Part shown: piece after piece, positions 15,278 through 23,187 of the stretch
Layout of the letters: every line of letters begins with the position of its first letter
Position numbering within the stretch: the first letter of the stretch is position 1
Origin: JBBIPA01 sp037443085
Lineage (GTDB): Bacteria; Chloroflexota; Dehalococcoidia; GIF9; UBA5629
Direction of reading: 5' to 3'
Assembly: GCA_037443085.1 (NCBI GenBank)
Contig: JBBIPA010000028.1
Span: forward strand, 1 to 26,586
DNA: 26,586 nt
Made by a program: the position numbers and the translations under genes
The notes under the pieces: model-generated
Databases searched by the model: none
The model's input: the letters and a program-made list of their open reading frames with translations, nothing else
Told to the model about the DNA's origin: nothing

Positions 15278-15847
15278 ATGCAGCAAACTTTTCCGTGCCC
15301 CAAGTGTGGGGCACAAAACCCTCCTGGACAGGGGTTTTGCTCGGTTTGTGGGGAGCAACTCCAGGTGAATTGCCCTAATTGCAACAGTTTAGTTGACGTC
15401 TCGGCTAAATTCTGCTCTTATTGCGGAGCAGGTCTTGGCTGGGGAATGCGAGTTAGGGACCTTCAGTACCAGCTTACTACTATGGATGGTGGATTAAAAG
15501 GACTGATAGTCCAGACTTCTGGAGAGATACAGAGCCAGATGAAAAGGACTGAAGAAGGGTTAAATGTTATGGTAGGGCAATACTCACAAAATGTTCTAAA
15601 TCAACAGATGGCTGTGAACGAAACAGCCAAGCGTATCGCCGGCTTGATAGCCGAAGAACATAGCCTGTCTCTAGGGCGGAAGATTAATAGAATTGGTTCT
15701 GGAATTATTGCTCTGGGCCTGGCTGCAATCGGGCTTTCTTATATCTTCAAGGATATACCATACCTGGCCATTGGTGGTGCTATCATCGTTGCCGTTGGCT
15801 TTTTAATGCAACTGGCAAGCAATTTTATTACTGCTAAAGCTCCATAG
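15278..15847 (+). CDS. Double zinc-ribbon membrane protein, unknown function
   Basis: A 189-residue protein that begins with two tandem zinc ribbons (C7, C10, C21, C24 and C32, C35, C46, C49), continues with a polar, probably helical stretch rich in Gln, Glu and Asn (about 60-135), and ends in two hydrophobic helices (about 142-160 and 166-186) that should anchor it in the membrane with both ends in the cytoplasm. Proteins of this plan are widespread and mostly uncharacterised. The start ATG follows AAAGGAG at a good distance; an overlapping out-of-frame ATG lies 4 bases earlier. It has its own promoters and is followed by the glycyl-tRNA synthetase 141 bases on, which seems to have a separate promoter. 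Confidence 0.85.
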   Translation: MQQTFPCPKCGAQNPPGQGFCSVCGEQLQVNCPNCNSLVDVSAKFCSYCGAGLGWGMRVRDLQYQLTTMDGGLKGLIVQTSGEIQSQMKRTEEGLNVMVGQYSQNVLNQQMAVNETAKRIAGLIAEEHSLSLGRKINRIGSGIIALGLAAIGLSYIFKDIPYLAIGGAIIVAVGFLMQLASNFITAKAP

Positions 15848-15901
15848 TAATTAGGTAATCTCCCCTTTTGATTTTCTGCCGTTTCATCGGGCGGTAGAGT
15901 C

Positions 15902-15931
15902 TTGTCCTCTGGAGAGATAAAACGAAATAAT
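15902..15931 (+). promoter_or_regulatory. Probable promoter of glycyl-tRNA synthetase
   Basis: TTGTCC (15902-15907), 18 bp, AATAAT (15926-15931). The predicted start near 15938 gives a leader of about 50 bases. The leader is too short for a T-box, and none of the T-box landmarks is seen. Confidence 0.4.
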
Positions 15932-15988
15932 TCTTTTTGACACTATGGAGTAAAGTTGATAAGCTTGGAAAATTCAAAAGGGGGTTCC

Positions 15989-17302
15989 ATGCCTGACGAA
16001 GTAAGCAAGGTAACAATGGAGAAGATAGTCTCGCTTTGCAAAAGGCGGGGCTTCATATTTCCCAGTAGTGAGATATATGGTGGATTAGAGAGCTGTTGGG
16101 ATTATGGGCCTTTGGGCGTTGAGTTGAAACGCAATGTTAAGGATGCATGGTGGAGAGCAGTGGTGCAGGAAAGAGATGATGTAGTGGGTATCGATGCCAG
16201 CATCATGATGCACCCTCAGGTTTGGGTAGCCAGTGGGCATGTTGAAGGATTTTCTGATCCTCTGGTTGACTGCAAGGTTTGTCGTCTACGGTGGCGGTCA
16301 ACTGATTTAAGTAGTAGTAAATGCCCCAGTTGTGGCGGTGAGCTAACTGAACCAAGGATGTTCAATTTGATGTTCAAGACTTTTATGGGTCCAGTTGAAG
16401 ACGCAGCCAATATCATTTACCTGCGTCCTGAGACAGCCCAGGGCATATTTGTTAATTTTGATAATGTGATATCTACTTCTCGGAAGAGATTACCCTTGGG
16501 TATAGCTCAAATGGGCAAATCATTTCGTAATGAAATCACCACGGGTAACTTCATATTTCGAACCAGAGAATTTGAGCAGATGGAACTTGAATTCTTTGTC
16601 AAGCCTGGTACCGATGAAGAGTGGTTCAATTATTGGGTGAATGAACGCTTTAACTGGTTTGTGAATCTGGGAATTAAAAAAGGAAACTTGCGACTTCGAC
16701 AACACAGGAAAGATGAACTGGCTCACTATGCAAAAAGCTGTACCGATATTGAGTATCTGTTTCCTATTGGGTGGTCTGAGATAGAAGGAATTGCCAATCG
16801 GGCTGATTTTGATCTTAAGCAGCACGTAGAGAATAGTGGCAAAAATTTGACTTATTTCGACGAAGAAGCCGGTGAACGCTATACACCTTACGTCATAGAG
16901 CCTTCGAGCGGTGTTGACCGTACAGTGCTGACAGTTCTCATCGATGCTTATGAAGAAGAGACTGTTCGTGGGGAGGCGAGGACAGTTTTGCATATTAAGC
17001 CGGAATTGGCGCCAATTAAAGTTGCCGTCTTGCCCTTGAGCAGAAATGAGAAGCTGGTGCCTTTGGCCAGGGAAGTGTATAACGGGGTTCGGCGTTATTT
17101 TATGACGCAGTATGACGACTCGCAAAGCATCGGGCGACGTTACCGCCGCCAGGATGAGATCGGTACTCCTTTCTGCGTTACTATAGATTTTCAATCACTT
17201 GAAGATAATCAGGTTACTATTCGTGAACGTGATAGCATGACTCAAATAAGGATACCTATAATAGAACTTCTGGGAACTTTACAGTCAAAACTGCCACGGT
17301 AG
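15989..17302 (+). CDS. glyQS: Glycine--tRNA ligase, single-chain (alpha2) type
   Basis: A 437-residue class II aminoacyl-tRNA synthetase of the alpha2 (archaeal/eukaryotic/Thermus-like) type, not the bacterial alpha2beta2 GlyQ/GlyS type. It charges tRNA-Gly with glycine. Visible: the WDYGPLG block (37-43), a zinc-binding insertion with C95, C98, C112, C115, the RPETAQG block (146-152), class II motif 2 around FRNE (179-182) and RTREFEQME, motif 3 as SSGVDRTVL near 325, and a C-terminal anticodon-binding domain starting near PIKVAVLPL. The frame is open 11 codons upstream to a TTG at 15956, but the ATG at 15989 follows a strong AAGGGGG site, so that start is preferred. The length is slightly short for the family, with nothing important missing. 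Confidence 0.95.
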   Translation: MPDEVSKVTMEKIVSLCKRRGFIFPSSEIYGGLESCWDYGPLGVELKRNVKDAWWRAVVQERDDVVGIDASIMMHPQVWVASGHVEGFSDPLVDCKVCRLRWRSTDLSSSKCPSCGGELTEPRMFNLMFKTFMGPVEDAANIIYLRPETAQGIFVNFDNVISTSRKRLPLGIAQMGKSFRNEITTGNFIFRTREFEQMELEFFVKPGTDEEWFNYWVNERFNWFVNLGIKKGNLRLRQHRKDELAHYAKSCTDIEYLFPIGWSEIEGIANRADFDLKQHVENSGKNLTYFDEEAGERYTPYVIEPSSGVDRTVLTVLIDAYEEETVRGEARTVLHIKPELAPIKVAVLPLSRNEKLVPLAREVYNGVRRYFMTQYDDSQSIGRRYRRQDEIGTPFCVTIDFQSLEDNQVTIRERDSMTQIRIPIIELLGTLQSKLPR

Positions 17303-17339
17303 TTCCTGGTTGGTTGCTTGAAGAACCAAGGTGATGGGT

Positions 17340-17368
17340 TTTACAAAGCCTGAGAAGAAGCTTATTAT
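17340..17368 (+). promoter_or_regulatory. Strong sigma70-type promoter of the two-component operon
   Basis: TTTACA (17340-17345), 17 bp, TATTAT (17363-17368). The predicted start near 17375 leaves a 20-base leader with AGGGAG right at its beginning, 14 bases ahead of the kinase ATG. Confidence 0.6.
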
Positions 17369-17395
17369 GTCATTAAGGGAGAATGCTGGCAAGTA

Positions 17396-19510
17396 ATGTC
17401 TAAGTCTGCGCTTAAAGGTACTACTAGGAAAGTCAGGTATAGCATCAGGACGAAAATCTTGATTTCCTTTTTGGCGGTATCTCTGGTTGCTGTTGGTGTG
17501 ATAAGTGTTTTTGCAGTTCGTAACATGAGCATAGTGGGTACTACTGCCAGGCAGAACAGCATAAGTTTAGGAGAAAGTGCTGTGGCTGAAAGCATTGCCG
17601 CACTAGAAGACTCTGGTCGAAGAATAATACAGCTACGGGCAATGGTTGTCGCTAGGGAAGTGCAGTTATTTATCGAGAAAAATCCGGAGCTAAGTACCTC
17701 TCAACTAGTTCAAGACGCACAATTAAAGAAAATTGCAGTTCAACGTGTTGGCCAGACGGGCAATACCATGGTTTATGACCATAATGGAATTGTCTATTTC
17801 CATGAAGATTCTCAGATGGTGGGGGTGAAAATCGAACAGTTATCGCAGGGTGCACCTGAACTACGTGTTCTTTTGGAAAGCAGCCTGGCTGGTGCGGCTG
17901 CGGGCTATTACGACATTGAAGATGAGTCGGGGAATATAAGGATGAGGTATCTGTATAGCCTGCCGGTAGCAGGCACCTCGTTTATAGTGGCTGCGACCAC
18001 CTATATTGATGAGTTCTCCAGACCCGCCGAGGAAACAGAAAGCAAGATAACTGCTGCGGTTACCGCAATTACGCGTTATATTGAACGACAGATGGAGTTA
18101 GCACAATGGACTTTTATTGTTATCATTGCTTGTATGATTGTAATTATTGCCACGTTGTCTTCTTTTATTGCCCGGACGATTACACAACCCATAGTGGCAT
18201 TAATTAAGAGCACGGGGATAATTGCGCAAGGTGCCCTGGACTATAAGATTAAAATAAAGACCGGAGATGAAATCGAGCAGCTAGCTGCGCAGTTTAATGA
18301 TATGACCAGTTCCTTGAAAGAATCCTATTCTAATCTGGAACAAAAGGTAGAGGAACGGACACGGCAAGAACGTCAGCGCGCGGAGCAGTTGCGTACGATC
18401 AATGAGATCAGCCGTAAAATCAGTTCCATCATAAATCTTGATGAGTTACTGCCATATGTAGCCAATTTACTTCGTGAAACCTTTGACTATCACAACGTGA
18501 ATATCTTTCTGTTTGAGCCAAGCTCTGGCAAACTAATACTCAAAGCAATTTGTCTCAGTGGATATAGAGGAGTGATACCATTAGAAGTACCACTGGAGAT
18601 GGGAGAGGAGGGTATAGTAGCCTGGGTAGCACAGACTGGCGAGCCATTATTAGTTAATGATGTGAGCAATGAGCCACGGTATCGCTTCATTGAAGAGTTG
18701 AGCGGAACAAGGTCTGAACTCGCCGTTGCTATAATGGTGAAAGACAAGATTTTGGGAGTGCTGGATATTGAAAGTGATCGACTGGATGCTTTCAGTGAGT
18801 CCGACTTATTTACAGCCCAGACACTGGCAGACCAGTTGGCTGTTGCTATTGAAAACGCTCGACTTTACCAGGAGACCGGGCAGATGGCGGTTATTGAAGA
18901 GCGAAACCGTATGTCGAGAGAGATACATGATACTCTGGCACAGGGCTTTACTGGCATCATTTTGCAGCTTGAAGCGGCAGAGCAAGCGTTAGGCGATGAT
19001 AGTCCGGAGGCATTACAGCATCTCAATAAAGCTCGTAGCCTGGCTCGAGGAAGTTTGAATGAGGCCAGGCGCTCGGTGTGGAATCTGCGACCACAAGCGT
19101 TGGAACGGCTTTCTTTGACTGAAGCGCTTCGCCAAGAAGTTGGTCGATTTGCTCAGGCAAGCAATATTAAGGCTAGGTTTGATGTTTCCGACAATATTCG
19201 GGAACTACCGCTTGATGTAGAGACCGCGCTCCTTCGAATTTGCCAGGAATCCCTGGCTAATATCAAAAAACATGCACAGGCTACTGAGGTGAAGGTTGAT
19301 TTAACTTTTGACAAGTCTAATGTAATGTTGGCCATCAGAGACAATGGTATTGGCTTCAAGACAGATAACAATGACAAGGGTGAAGGCGAGCATCGTGGCT
19401 TTGGCCTCATAAGTATGCAGGAGCGTACTCGTAATCTAGGCGGAACGCTTGAGGTGCAAAGTGAAGAGGGGCAAGGAACTGCTGTGCAAATTGTAATCCC
19501 TGTGATGTAG
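17396..19510 (+). CDS. Membrane sensor histidine kinase (Cache-like, HAMP, GAF, HisKA_3)
   Basis: A 704-residue sensor kinase of the NarX/LiaS/DegS class. Order: TM1 (about 21-42), an extracytoplasmic sensing region (about 45-235) with Cache-like features, TM2 (about 238-260), HAMP (261-313), coiled coil, a GAF domain (about 335-500), the dimerisation/phosphoacceptor segment with H511 in SREIHDTLAQG, then an HATPase_c domain with N622 (N box), DNGIGF (649-654) and a GFGL G2 loop. All catalytic elements are present. The signal is unknown; it could be a small molecule at the Cache-like domain or something bound by GAF. The cognate regulator follows 8 bases after the stop. The ATG has a rather distant ribosome site (14 bases). 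Confidence 0.92.
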   Translation: MSKSALKGTTRKVRYSIRTKILISFLAVSLVAVGVISVFAVRNMSIVGTTARQNSISLGESAVAESIAALEDSGRRIIQLRAMVVAREVQLFIEKNPELSTSQLVQDAQLKKIAVQRVGQTGNTMVYDHNGIVYFHEDSQMVGVKIEQLSQGAPELRVLLESSLAGAAAGYYDIEDESGNIRMRYLYSLPVAGTSFIVAATTYIDEFSRPAEETESKITAAVTAITRYIERQMELAQWTFIVIIACMIVIIATLSSFIARTITQPIVALIKSTGIIAQGALDYKIKIKTGDEIEQLAAQFNDMTSSLKESYSNLEQKVEERTRQERQRAEQLRTINEISRKISSIINLDELLPYVANLLRETFDYHNVNIFLFEPSSGKLILKAICLSGYRGVIPLEVPLEMGEEGIVAWVAQTGEPLLVNDVSNEPRYRFIEELSGTRSELAVAIMVKDKILGVLDIESDRLDAFSESDLFTAQTLADQLAVAIENARLYQETGQMAVIEERNRMSREIHDTLAQGFTGIILQLEAAEQALGDDSPEALQHLNKARSLARGSLNEARRSVWNLRPQALERLSLTEALRQEVGRFAQASNIKARFDVSDNIRELPLDVETALLRICQESLANIKKHAQATEVKVDLTFDKSNVMLAIRDNGIGFKTDNNDKGEGEHRGFGLISMQERTRNLGGTLEVQSEEGQGTAVQIVIPVM

Positions 19511-19518
19511 GAGGCAAT

Positions 19519-20169
19519 ATGGCGGAACCAATAAAAATTCTCATTGCTGATGACCATCCGGTAGTTCGAGAAGGGTTGATCGCTATGATAAGGCGAGAAC
19601 CTGACTTTGCGGTAGTTGGTGAGGCAACTAATGGACTTGAGGCAGTGAATAAAGCTAAAGAGCTTAAACCGGATATCGTTCTTATGGACCTCAGAATGCC
19701 TGAGCTGGATGGTGTTGAAGCAATACGCCAGGTGTCAGCAGTTGAACCCAATACCAAATTCATTATCTTGACTACTTATAGTGACGATGAATACATTTTT
19801 CGAGGTATTGAGGTTGGTGCCAGAGCATATTTGCTTAAAGATGCTCCCAGAGAAGATTTGTTCAAAGCTATAAGAGCGGTTCATCGCGGTGAGTCTCTCA
19901 TTCAGCCCGTGGTGGCATCCAAAGTGCTTGACCGCTTTGCCGAACTATCACGTCGAGCGCAGGCTCCTGCCGAAGCACTTTCCGAGCGAGAAATTGAGGT
20001 GTTGAGACTCATGGCCAAAGGTGACGCAAACAAAGAGATTGCTGCTCAGCTTCATATCACGGACAGTACAGTAAAGACACATGTAAGCAGTATTTTCCAG
20101 AAATTGAATACCAAGGACCGTACTGAAGCAGTAATGCAGGCTGTTAAGAGGGGCATCATCAAAATTTAG
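19519..20169 (+). CDS. NarL/LuxR-family response regulator
   Basis: A 216-residue DNA-binding response regulator. The receiver domain has the acidic pair D11/D12, phosphoacceptor D57 in LMDLRMPELDG, T85/T86 and K107. A LuxR-type helix-turn-helix fills the C-terminus from about 150, with LSEREIEVLRLMAKG, the recognition helix after NKEIAAQLHI and STVKTHVSSIFQKL. It starts 8 bases after the kinase with an ideal AGGAGG site, so the two form a matched pair. Target promoters cannot be identified from this window; NarL-type sites are too short and degenerate to call by eye. No terminator is obvious after it, and the receiver-only gene follows 233 bases on. Confidence 0.95.
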   Translation: MAEPIKILIADDHPVVREGLIAMIRREPDFAVVGEATNGLEAVNKAKELKPDIVLMDLRMPELDGVEAIRQVSAVEPNTKFIILTTYSDDEYIFRGIEVGARAYLLKDAPREDLFKAIRAVHRGESLIQPVVASKVLDRFAELSRRAQAPAEALSEREIEVLRLMAKGDANKEIAAQLHITDSTVKTHVSSIFQKLNTKDRTEAVMQAVKRGIIKI

Positions 20170-20224
20170 TCGTACTAAAGTATGATTTTAACTCGGTCGG
20201 AAGGCTGATTTTGGTATCACCCTT

Positions 20225-20434
20225 TTGGTTGAGGTAAAACCAACCAATTTCCCGATGAATAGTAGATCATTACAAGATAGAATTATGGCAGAGTATGCAA
20301 GAGAATTTGACATAAGGCTGCTATCGAGATTAACTGGAATAGAGGAGCATTTCGAATGGCTACCGAGTATCAAACCAGACAATTTCTATACAAGGGAGCG
20401 TAATGGAAAAGATAAGAGTGCTTATCGCCGATGA
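20225..20434 (+). CDS. Possible small protein between two response regulators
   Basis: A frame of up to 69 residues (TTG start) or 59 residues (ATG at 20255) lying in the 233-base gap between the two regulators and running 32 bases into the next gene. The predicted protein is polar with Arg/Glu-rich segments and no motif I recognise. There is no convincing ribosome site at either start, and a TTGACA hexamer (20307-20312) inside it could be a -35 box for the next gene. It is more likely spacer than gene, but it is the only sizeable frame in the gap. Confidence 0.2.
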   Translation: MVEVKPTNFPMNSRSLQDRIMAEYAREFDIRLLSRLTGIEEHFEWLPSIKPDNFYTRERNGKDKSAYRR

Positions 20435-20795
20435 CAACGAGGTAGTTAGGGAAGGTATCGAAGCTTTGCTGATACCTCATGCTGATATTGAGATTGTAGG
20501 AAAAGCTGTTGATGGTCTGGACGCAGTCGCCAAAGCAGTCGAAACGAACCCAGACGTCATCCTGATGGATGCCCAGATGCCTCGTGCTGATGGCGCTGAA
20601 GCAACACGACAAATCAAAGATAAGCTCCCTAATGTCAAGGTTTTATTTCTGACAGTATACGGTGACTATGCCGGAGACGCCCTCACTGCGGGGGCGAGCT
20701 GGTATTTAACCAAGGATTGCCGCCGTCAGGATTTATTGGACGCTATCAGAACTCTGGCACAGAGCAAGCGAGCCAAAGCAAAGAGAAGTCCCTAA
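20403..20795 (+). CDS. Stand-alone receiver-domain response regulator
   Basis: A 130-residue receiver domain with no output domain. The phosphorylation site is complete: D10/D11, phosphoacceptor D56 in LMDAQMPRADG, T84 and K104. The C-terminal tail is very basic (Lys/Arg/Ala). The receiver is clearly a relative of the one in the preceding regulator, so it may be a duplicated receiver whose DNA-binding part was lost. Single receivers often act as phosphate sinks or bind a partner protein; here it may compete for the kinase upstream. It starts with ATG after AGGGAG at a good distance. It ends 87 bases before the convergent adenine deaminase gene. Confidence 0.88.
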   Translation: MEKIRVLIADDNEVVREGIEALLIPHADIEIVGKAVDGLDAVAKAVETNPDVILMDAQMPRADGAEATRQIKDKLPNVKVLFLTVYGDYAGDALTAGASWYLTKDCRRQDLLDAIRTLAQSKRAKAKRSP

Positions 20796-20882
20796 TCTAA
20801 TTCTCACTTATTGCATTTCGTAGTGACGGAAAAGGTAGCAGGGGGTTTCTTTGCCTTTTAGCTTCGGCTTTTGACGTTGGCA

Positions 20883-22586
20883 TTAGTATGTCATTAGCTT
20901 AAACGCGAGCACATCTACTAAGCCCAGATCGCTTAATCTGATTTCGGGTATTACTGGCAGGGCAACGAAAGAAAGAAGCGCAAATGGTGCTGGCGGCAGA
21001 TTCCCCAGCTCAGCCGCTGTTTTCTCGATATTCTCGAATTTATCTGCAAGTATTTTTAGTGGCTCTGGCGATAAGAGGCCAGCTATGGGTAAAGGTAAAG
21101 CTGCTGAAACTTTCCCATCAACACAAACTGCCAATCCACCCCCCAGCCTTTCTATTTCTTTAGTAGCAGTGAGTAAGTCGGTATCATTCGTGCCTACTGC
21201 TACAATATTATGGGAATCATGGGCTATCGATGAAGCAAGTGCTCCCCTTTTGAGGCCGAAGCCTTTCACCATGCCTAACCCGATATTGCCTGTAGCCTTG
21301 TGCCTTTCCACAACTACTAGCTTCAAGATATCTGCTTCGGTGTCAGCCACGACAAATCCCTGTTGAGTTTTGACCTTTTCAATCCGTTTTCGGGTTATTA
21401 TCTGACCAGGCACTATTTCAATGACTGGCAGGCTGTCATTTATTGCTGCGAGTTTCAGGGACTTCATGCTGAAAGGTTTAATATGCATGGTATCAGCTAA
21501 CTCTCCGGCTGATGTTTCTGGTGCTGATACCAGCGTTTTACCCTCTCTGGCTACCAGTTTTCCCTTATAGAAAACCATGTCAATTTCCAGTTGGGGCAGG
21601 TCGGCAATAGTAATGAGATTAGCCATATATCCTGGAGCAATGCCGCCTCTGTCGTATAATCTAAAATATTCAGCGGAGTTTATCGTTGCCAGTTGTATAG
21701 CCCTGACCGGGTCGAGTCCTCGCTGTATGGCTTTTCTGACTACGGCATCGATATCACCTTCGCGTAGCAAATCGGCACAACTGCGGTCATCGACAACAAA
21801 GAGACATCGCTTATATGTTTTGTCGGTGACCAGCGGCAAAAGTTCATCAAGGTTTTTCTCCGAGGAACCTTCCCTGATCATCAGGTACATTCCTCGTTTT
21901 AGCTTTTCTTCCCCTTCCTGGCGTGAAGTGGACTCATGGTCGGAGTATATGCCAGCAGCTAAGTAGGCATTGAGTTGATTATGAGTAACTCCAGGAGCGT
22001 GTCCATCAATAACTTTCTCCCGGGCAGCCACTATTTTGTTTACTACCGGCTCCATGCCATTTATCACGCCAGGGAAGTTCATCATCTCGCCAAGTCCGAT
22101 GACGTTTCGCCATCGTAGAGCTTTTTTGATGTCGTCCTCGGTGATTTCAGCGCCGCTCGTTTCCATATGTGTGGCTGGCACACAGGATGGAACCATGAAG
22201 AACATATCCAGTGGCAGTCTTTTTGCCCAGTTGATGACAAATCTAATACCATCGGGTCCAGCAACGTTAGTAATTTCATGTAAATCGGTGACAACAGCAG
22301 AAGTTCCTCTGGGTACCACTGCCTGGGCATACTGGACAGGGTGCAGCATGGAGCTTTCTATATGTGTATGCCCATTAATCAATCCCGGCGCCAGGTAGCT
22401 TCCCTTAAGGTCGATTATCTCCTTGGCACGGTCATAATCTCCCACGCCAGCGATTCTGTCTTTGTAGATGGCTACGTTGCCTTTTTCTATGATGCCGACA
22501 AAGGTGTTTATGATGTGAGCGTTCTTAAGTATGAGGTCTGCCGGTGTATCTCCTCGGGCAACTGAAATTAATTCAGTCAGGCTCAT
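20883..22586 (-). CDS. ade: Adenine deaminase
   Basis: A 567-residue metal-dependent hydrolase of the amidohydrolase superfamily, converting adenine to hypoxanthine and ammonia. Metal-site and family motifs: GLINGHTHIESS (68-79, with H73 and H75), PSCVPATHMET (133-143), E167 in GLGEMMNFPG, DGHAPG with H196, and SDHEST (215-220). The C-terminal region carries the DSHN and GLGMVKGFGLKRGA-type segments of bacterial adenine deaminases. Length is normal for the family. The frame extends 11 codons upstream, but the ATG at 22586 has AAGGAAG just before it and starts like other family members. It lies 17 bases downstream of hpt, so the two are surely one transcript: Ade makes hypoxanthine and Hpt turns it into IMP. 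Confidence 0.95.
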   Translation of the reverse strand: MSLTELISVARGDTPADLILKNAHIINTFVGIIEKGNVAIYKDRIAGVGDYDRAKEIIDLKGSYLAPGLINGHTHIESSMLHPVQYAQAVVPRGTSAVVTDLHEITNVAGPDGIRFVINWAKRLPLDMFFMVPSCVPATHMETSGAEITEDDIKKALRWRNVIGLGEMMNFPGVINGMEPVVNKIVAAREKVIDGHAPGVTHNQLNAYLAAGIYSDHESTSRQEGEEKLKRGMYLMIREGSSEKNLDELLPLVTDKTYKRCLFVVDDRSCADLLREGDIDAVVRKAIQRGLDPVRAIQLATINSAEYFRLYDRGGIAPGYMANLITIADLPQLEIDMVFYKGKLVAREGKTLVSAPETSAGELADTMHIKPFSMKSLKLAAINDSLPVIEIVPGQIITRKRIEKVKTQQGFVVADTEADILKLVVVERHKATGNIGLGMVKGFGLKRGALASSIAHDSHNIVAVGTNDTDLLTATKEIERLGGGLAVCVDGKVSAALPLPIAGLLSPEPLKILADKFENIEKTAAELGNLPPAPFALLSFVALPVIPEIRLSDLGLVDVLAFKLMTY

Positions 22587-22603
22587 AGTATCTTCCTTCA
22601 CAT

Positions 22604-23122
22604 TTAATCTATGCAGCATATGTCGGCGAGGTAGCGGAATTTCTCATCCCAGTCAATGCCGTAGCCCACGATAAACTTATCGGGCACAGTGAAGCCCAGG
22701 TAATCTATGGTCACTGGAACCTTGCGTCGTGATGGTTTATCAGCTAAAGCACAAAGCTTTAATGAGGCAGGCCTTCTTTTTTTCAGATAATCGAGCAGTA
22801 AAGAAACTGTTAGTCCAGTATCGACGATGTCTTCTATCACTATCACATGCCTGCCTTTTATGGGTGTGTTTAATCCCTGTACCATCCTCACTTTGCCCGA
22901 GGTCTCTTTACTTGAGCCATAGCTGGATAGTTTGATGAAGTCAACTTCCAGGGGTATATCAAGCTCACGAATAAGGTCAGCCAGAAAAACGAAGGAACCT
23001 TTAAGAATGCAGATAAGGAGGGGGCATTTGGCTCGATAATCCCTTTTTATCTCAGCAGCAAGTCTGGCTACGGCTTGCTTGATTTCTTTTTGAGTGACCA
23101 GAACGTCAGGCTTTCTCACCAC
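22604..23122 (-). CDS. hpt: Hypoxanthine phosphoribosyltransferase
   Basis: A 172-residue type I phosphoribosyltransferase that makes IMP (or GMP) from hypoxanthine (or guanine) and PRPP. The PRPP-binding loop is clear: VIVIEDIVDTGLT (93-105, with E97, D98, D101). LKGSFVF near 40 (the dipeptide loop), SSYG near 66 and the C-terminal VGYGIDWDEKFR with the DICCID end are typical of Hpt. The start is GTG at 23122: an in-frame TAG lies 33 bases upstream with no other start codon in between, and there is no Shine-Dalgarno. A promoter ends 7 bases before the GTG, so the message is probably leaderless. It is the first gene of the hpt-ade operon. Confidence 0.94.
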   Translation of the reverse strand: MVRKPDVLVTQKEIKQAVARLAAEIKRDYRAKCPLLICILKGSFVFLADLIRELDIPLEVDFIKLSSYGSSKETSGKVRMVQGLNTPIKGRHVIVIEDIVDTGLTVSLLLDYLKKRRPASLKLCALADKPSRRKVPVTIDYLGFTVPDKFIVGYGIDWDEKFRYLADICCID

Positions 23123-23129
23123 GAAGGAG

Positions 23130-23158
23130 ATTATAGCTTTGATTGGCTCTTTTGTCTA
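23130..23158 (-). promoter_or_regulatory. Promoter of hpt-ade, placed for a leaderless message
   Basis: On the minus strand TAGACA (23158-23153), 17 bp, and a perfect TATAAT (23135-23130). Only 7 bases separate the -10 box from the GTG of hpt, so transcription should begin at or within a base of the start codon. Confidence 0.6.
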
Positions 23159-23187
23159 TAACTAATAGACAGCAAAGTTTGGCGTTG

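Noticed and set aside
15842..15988. T-box riboswitch ahead of glycyl-tRNA synthetase
   Set aside because: The probable promoter leaves only about 50 bases of leader, and no T-box sequence, specifier stem or terminator/antiterminator is seen.
16520..17194. Antisense frame of 224 codons opposite glycyl-tRNA synthetase
   Set aside because: It lies wholly inside a highly conserved gene and shows no protein-like features.
17367..17396. Nine-codon mini-frame ending on the kinase start codon (TAATG), like a leader peptide
   Set aside because: Its ATG lies inside the predicted -10 box, so it should not be transcribed.
20830..20859. Bidirectional terminator AAAAGG/CCTTTT between the receiver gene and adenine deaminase
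   Set aside because: Six A/T-rich pairs around an 18-base loop are too weak; position alone supports it.
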